Positions 61,678 to 64,000 of a stretch of DNA of 64,000 bases are shown here, in pieces. The stretch's first letter is position 1. Every line of letters begins with the position of its first letter. The notes beneath the pieces were generated by a model. That model made no database searches. It saw nothing but the letters and a program-made list of their open reading frames with translations, and had not been told where the DNA came from. This stretch comes from Algoriphagus sp. TR-M9 (GTDB taxonomy: Bacteria; Bacteroidota; Bacteroidia; Cytophagales; Cyclobacteriaceae): positions 186,001-250,000 of the forward strand of contig NZ_CP115160.1 in assembly GCF_027594545.1 (NCBI RefSeq). Direction: 5' to 3'. A program made the translations under genes and the position numbers.

Positions 61678-62982
61678 TTACAATCGCTCGATATCGGCAC
61701 CCAGGGCTTTCAATCGCTCGTCTATATTTTGGTAACCTCTATCGATTTGCTCCACATTGTCTATGATAGAAGTGCCACTGGCAGAAAGCGCTGCGATCAG
61801 CAATGCTACTCCAGCTCGTATGTCAGGGGAAGTCATTCGTATTCCTCTAAGCTCAGTTTTCCGGTCCAAACCGATTACCGTAGCTCGGTGCGGATCACAG
61901 AGGATGATCTGCGCTCCCATATCGATCAGTTTATCCACGAAGAATAACCTGGACTCAAACATCTTCTGATGTACCAAAACAGTTCCTTTGGCTTGGGTAG
62001 CTGTCACCAAGACTATACTCAAGAGGTCCGGTGTAAATCCTGGCCAGATGGCATCAGCCACCGTAAGGATGGACCCGTCAATGAAAGTTTCGATTTCGTA
62101 ATGCTTCTGCGCAGGTACAAAGATGTCATCTCCCCTGAACTCCAGCTTGATCCCCATTCGTCTGAAGGTGTCCGGGATTATGCCCAGACGAGGTATTTGG
62201 CAATCTTTGATGGTGATTTCAGATTGGGTCATGGCCGCCAACCCTATGAATGAACCGATCTCAATCATGTCTGGAAGCATCTTATGTGTAGTGCCCCCAA
62301 GCTTTTTTACACCTTGGATTTTCAGCAGGTTTGAGCCTACTCCAGTGATTTTTGCCCCCATGCGGTTAAGCATATCACAGAGCTGCTGCAGGTAAGGTTC
62401 GCAGGCTGCATTGTAGATAGTGGTTTCTCCTTCGGCCATGCTGGCAGCCATTACGATATTGGCGGTGCCGGTGACAGAGGCTTCGTCCAGCAGCATGTAG
62501 CTACCTTTTAGGTCCTGTCCATCTATATGAAAAATCTCGTTTTTGGAATCGTAGTGGAATTTGGCACCGAGTTTTTGGAAGCCTGTAAAATGGGTGTCCA
62601 TTCTTCTCCTGCCTATTTTATCGCCTCCGGGTTTGGAAAGTTTGCCTTTGCCAAATCTGGCCAACAACGGCCCAAGTAACATGACCGAGCCGCGGAGCGA
62701 TGAAGCCTTTTTCAGGTAATCTTCGGTCTCCATGTACGCTAGATTTACCTCATCGGCTTGAAAGCTATAGGTTTCAGGGCCTTCTTTGGTGACTTTCACT
62801 CCCATATCTGACAGCAGCTCGATGAGCTTGTTGACGTCTACGATATTTGGGATTTTTTCGATTGTTACTTTCTCTGGCGTGAGGAGTACGGCGCAGAGTA
62901 TCTGAAGTGCTTCGTTTTTAGCTCCCTGGGGAATGATCTCGCCTTTGAGTTTGATTCCCCCATTGACCCGAAAAGATCCCAT
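61678..62982 (-). CDS. murA: UDP-N-acetylglucosamine 1-carboxyvinyltransferase, Asp-type active site
   Basis: 434 residues, two-domain EPT fold. GAKNEALQILCAVL gives the conserved Lys (K22) and RRRMDTHFTGF the substrate loop. The loop reads KPGGDKIG: residue 121 is Asp where Escherichia coli MurA has Cys115, the residue alkylated by fosfomycin. MurA commits UDP-GlcNAc to peptidoglycan synthesis using PEP. The ATG overlaps the DUF4290 gene stop (TAATG). Confidence 0.95.
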   Translation of the reverse strand: MGSFRVNGGIKLKGEIIPQGAKNEALQILCAVLLTPEKVTIEKIPNIVDVNKLIELLSDMGVKVTKEGPETYSFQADEVNLAYMETEDYLKKASSLRGSVMLLGPLLARFGKGKLSKPGGDKIGRRRMDTHFTGFQKLGAKFHYDSKNEIFHIDGQDLKGSYMLLDEASVTGTANIVMAASMAEGETTIYNAACEPYLQQLCDMLNRMGAKITGVGSNLLKIQGVKKLGGTTHKMLPDMIEIGSFIGLAAMTQSEITIKDCQIPRLGIIPDTFRRMGIKLEFRGDDIFVPAQKHYEIETFIDGSILTVADAIWPGFTPDLLSIVLVTATQAKGTVLVHQKMFESRLFFVDKLIDMGAQIILCDPHRATVIGLDRKTELRGIRMTSPDIRAGVALLIAALSASGTSIIDNVEQIDRGYQNIDERLKALGADIERL

Positions 62983-63647
62983 TAATTTCTACGTTTTTTG
63001 TTGTGGCCGTTTCCCCGGCGTTTATTACTGTGGCTTGACCGCTTGTTTTTGGTGGTTTTGCGATCGTTTTGTAAAGGTAGCTTAAAGTCTCTTCGGGTGT
63101 TGGATTCAAATAGCCCGTTTTCCTTTACTTTCTCCAGGTCGATGTGGAGTTTACCTTTAGAGAGTGTCTTGATATCATCCAGAATGATGGCGTCGTCAAA
63201 ATTGTCCCTGTTCCAGGTCGAATGAAAACTTCGCATCAATTGCCCGATGAAAATAATCGCAGCTTCCTGCTCTTCATCATCTTCGATCTGAATGGCTCCT
63301 TCGATGAGTTTTTCTATATTCCTACCGTAATGCTTGAATTTGATCTCGCTGCTAGGATAGCCTATCGGCAAGGGCTTCTTGCCCAGGAGTTCTTTTTCCG
63401 GCATGGGGAAGGGGGAGTCTACGTCAAGTTTGAAGTCTGACATGATAAACAGGTCATCCCAAAGTTTCTGATCGTTTTCCTGCTTGAGGGAAGGATTCAG
63501 CTGCTTGATGATTTCTATCGCAGTGTAGGCACTTTGTGTGCGCTTCTCACGGTCTTCAATACCCGTGATGTGATCAACGAGTCGTTGAACATTTTTGCCG
63601 TATTCTTTCAAAATGAGTTCTGGTTTGTCTAATTCAATTTGCTCCAT
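62982..63647 (-). CDS. DUF4290 domain protein
   Basis: 221 residues from ATG 63647; the longer in-frame start at 63695 adds a non-conserved hydrophobic stretch. ILKEYGKNVQRLVDHI and EYKHYGRN-like KFKHYGRNIEKLIEGA are repeat-like helical segments; the C-terminus is basic (NKRRGNGHNKKRRN). Domain of unknown function found in Bacteroidota next to murA. Overlap with murA by one base indicates coupling, so a link to cell-wall synthesis or its regulation is plausible. Confidence 0.85.
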   Translation of the reverse strand: MEQIELDKPELILKEYGKNVQRLVDHITGIEDREKRTQSAYTAIEIIKQLNPSLKQENDQKLWDDLFIMSDFKLDVDSPFPMPEKELLGKKPLPIGYPSSEIKFKHYGRNIEKLIEGAIQIEDDEEQEAAIIFIGQLMRSFHSTWNRDNFDDAIILDDIKTLSKGKLHIDLEKVKENGLFESNTRRDFKLPLQNDRKTTKNKRSSHSNKRRGNGHNKKRRN

Positions 63648-63714
63648 ATTGCATCCCACAGTTAGCACTGTATAAGGTAAGGAAAAATTTACCAAAAGGC
63701 AGGGGAGCAGGTGA

Positions 63715-64000
63715 CTAGTCTATAATTCTGAGCTTCGCAAAGCTAAGTAATAATGTCTTTTCACCAAAATGCTCAAACTGAATCGTTGCTTTTCTGTTAA
63801 GTCCTTCTGTTTCAATTTTTTGTACTTTTCCAAAGCCAAATTTCGGATGCTCCACCAATTGCTCCGCCTGCAGATTGTTGGTATTGGAAGGTTTGAAATC
63901 CGGGCTAGGTGTATGTACCTTCATCTGAGTCGGCATCCTGGAGGCAGGTTTTTTCTTTATGCCTATAAACCCAGTAGATTCGCTGCTGCCTGGCAAACCT
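63715..64000 (-). CDS. UvrD/PcrA-type helicase, C-terminal end only
   Basis: The frame runs off the window edge. The visible ~95 residues end the protein: VEHPKFGFGKVQKIETEG, KATIQFEHFGEKTLLLSFAKLRIID, which match the small Tudor-like C-terminal domain of PcrA/UvrD that binds RNA polymerase. The rest of the helicase lies beyond the window, so the assignment rests on the tail alone. The internal Met seen as a start is not a true start. Confidence 0.75.
   Translation of the reverse strand, partial: GLPGSSESTGFIGIKKKPASRMPTQMKVHTPSPDFKPSNTNNLQAEQLVEHPKFGFGKVQKIETEGLNRKATIQFEHFGEKTLLLSFAKLRIID

Noticed and set aside
63648..63695. Longer N-terminus for the DUF4290 gene
   Set aside because: Adds a short hydrophobic stretch not expected before the helical repeats; ATG 63647 is the better start.

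Overview
The window reads as chromosomal DNA of a Bacteroidota bacterium, most likely Cytophagales (Cyclobacteriaceae, Algoriphagus-like; lineage is my inference). Grounds: a gldA-gldF-gldG gliding-motility ABC cluster, repeated Bacteroidota-type -7 boxes of the form TANNTTTG, ribosomal protein S16 with a long acidic tail, a DUF4290-murA pair, an ftsK-lolA pair, and many short outer-membrane beta-barrels and lipoproteins. No phage, insertion sequence, integrase, CRISPR array or rRNA was seen. One tRNA (Arg, anticodon CCT) is present.

Layout. 0-3.6 kb: surface-glycan genes (truncated family 2 glycosyltransferase, TTG-start flippase, divergent polysaccharide pyruvyl transferase). 4.0-8.4 kb: arginine operon argB-argD-argC-argJ, preceded by a 414-nt leader with a CRP-like palindrome and repeated GTGATTTG boxes. 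8.4-15.0 kb: a trans-4-hydroxy-L-proline catabolic cluster (epimerase, D-amino-acid dehydrogenase, deaminase of the DapA family, alpha-ketoglutarate semialdehyde dehydrogenase) with a divergent AraC regulator; REP-like palindromes sit in its gaps. 15.3-20.4 kb: envelope proteins, a DUF885 metalloenzyme-like protein, and an ECF sigma / membrane anti-sigma-like / Spy-plug fusion triad. 20.5-22.3 kb: gltX. 22.3-25.8 kb: an AT-rich accessory patch of unrecognised lipoprotein and barrel genes with start-less remnants. 26.3-28.6 kb: rpsP-rimM-trmD-rplS. 28.8-35.7 kb: tRNA-Arg, an SDR/SMP-30/dipeptidase/RsmI-like run, an esterase, pdxJ, and yqeY-cvpA-pabA. 35.7-41.5 kb: lolA, ftsK, pyrD and an M20 amidohydrolase. 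41.6-47.9 kb: SDR, thioredoxin-like protein, gldAFG, dnaN. 48.1-52.7 kb: VF530-like protein, two VOC proteins, two convergent sulfatases. 52.9-56.6 kb: response regulator plus multi-PAS histidine kinase, and a lipoprotein. 56.6-60.6 kb: a tightly overlapped IlvD/Edd dehydratase-SDR-acetoacetate decarboxylase-like-SDR operon. 60.6-64.0 kb: GT61 glycosyltransferase, DUF4290 protein, murA and the C-terminal end of a UvrD/PcrA helicase.

How genes work together: argBDCJ give the acetylated ornithine route with acetyl recycling; the hydroxyproline cluster would bring hydroxyproline to alpha-ketoglutarate; gldAFG form one ABC complex; the four-gene IlvD/Edd operon looks like an uncharacterised sugar-acid pathway. 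The best candidates for undescribed biology are the ECF triad with the Spy-plug fusion, the IlvD/Edd-ADC operon, the AT-rich lipoprotein/barrel patch, the arg leader boxes and two families of short dispersed intergenic repeats. All functional calls are from motif recognition by eye; no database search was run.
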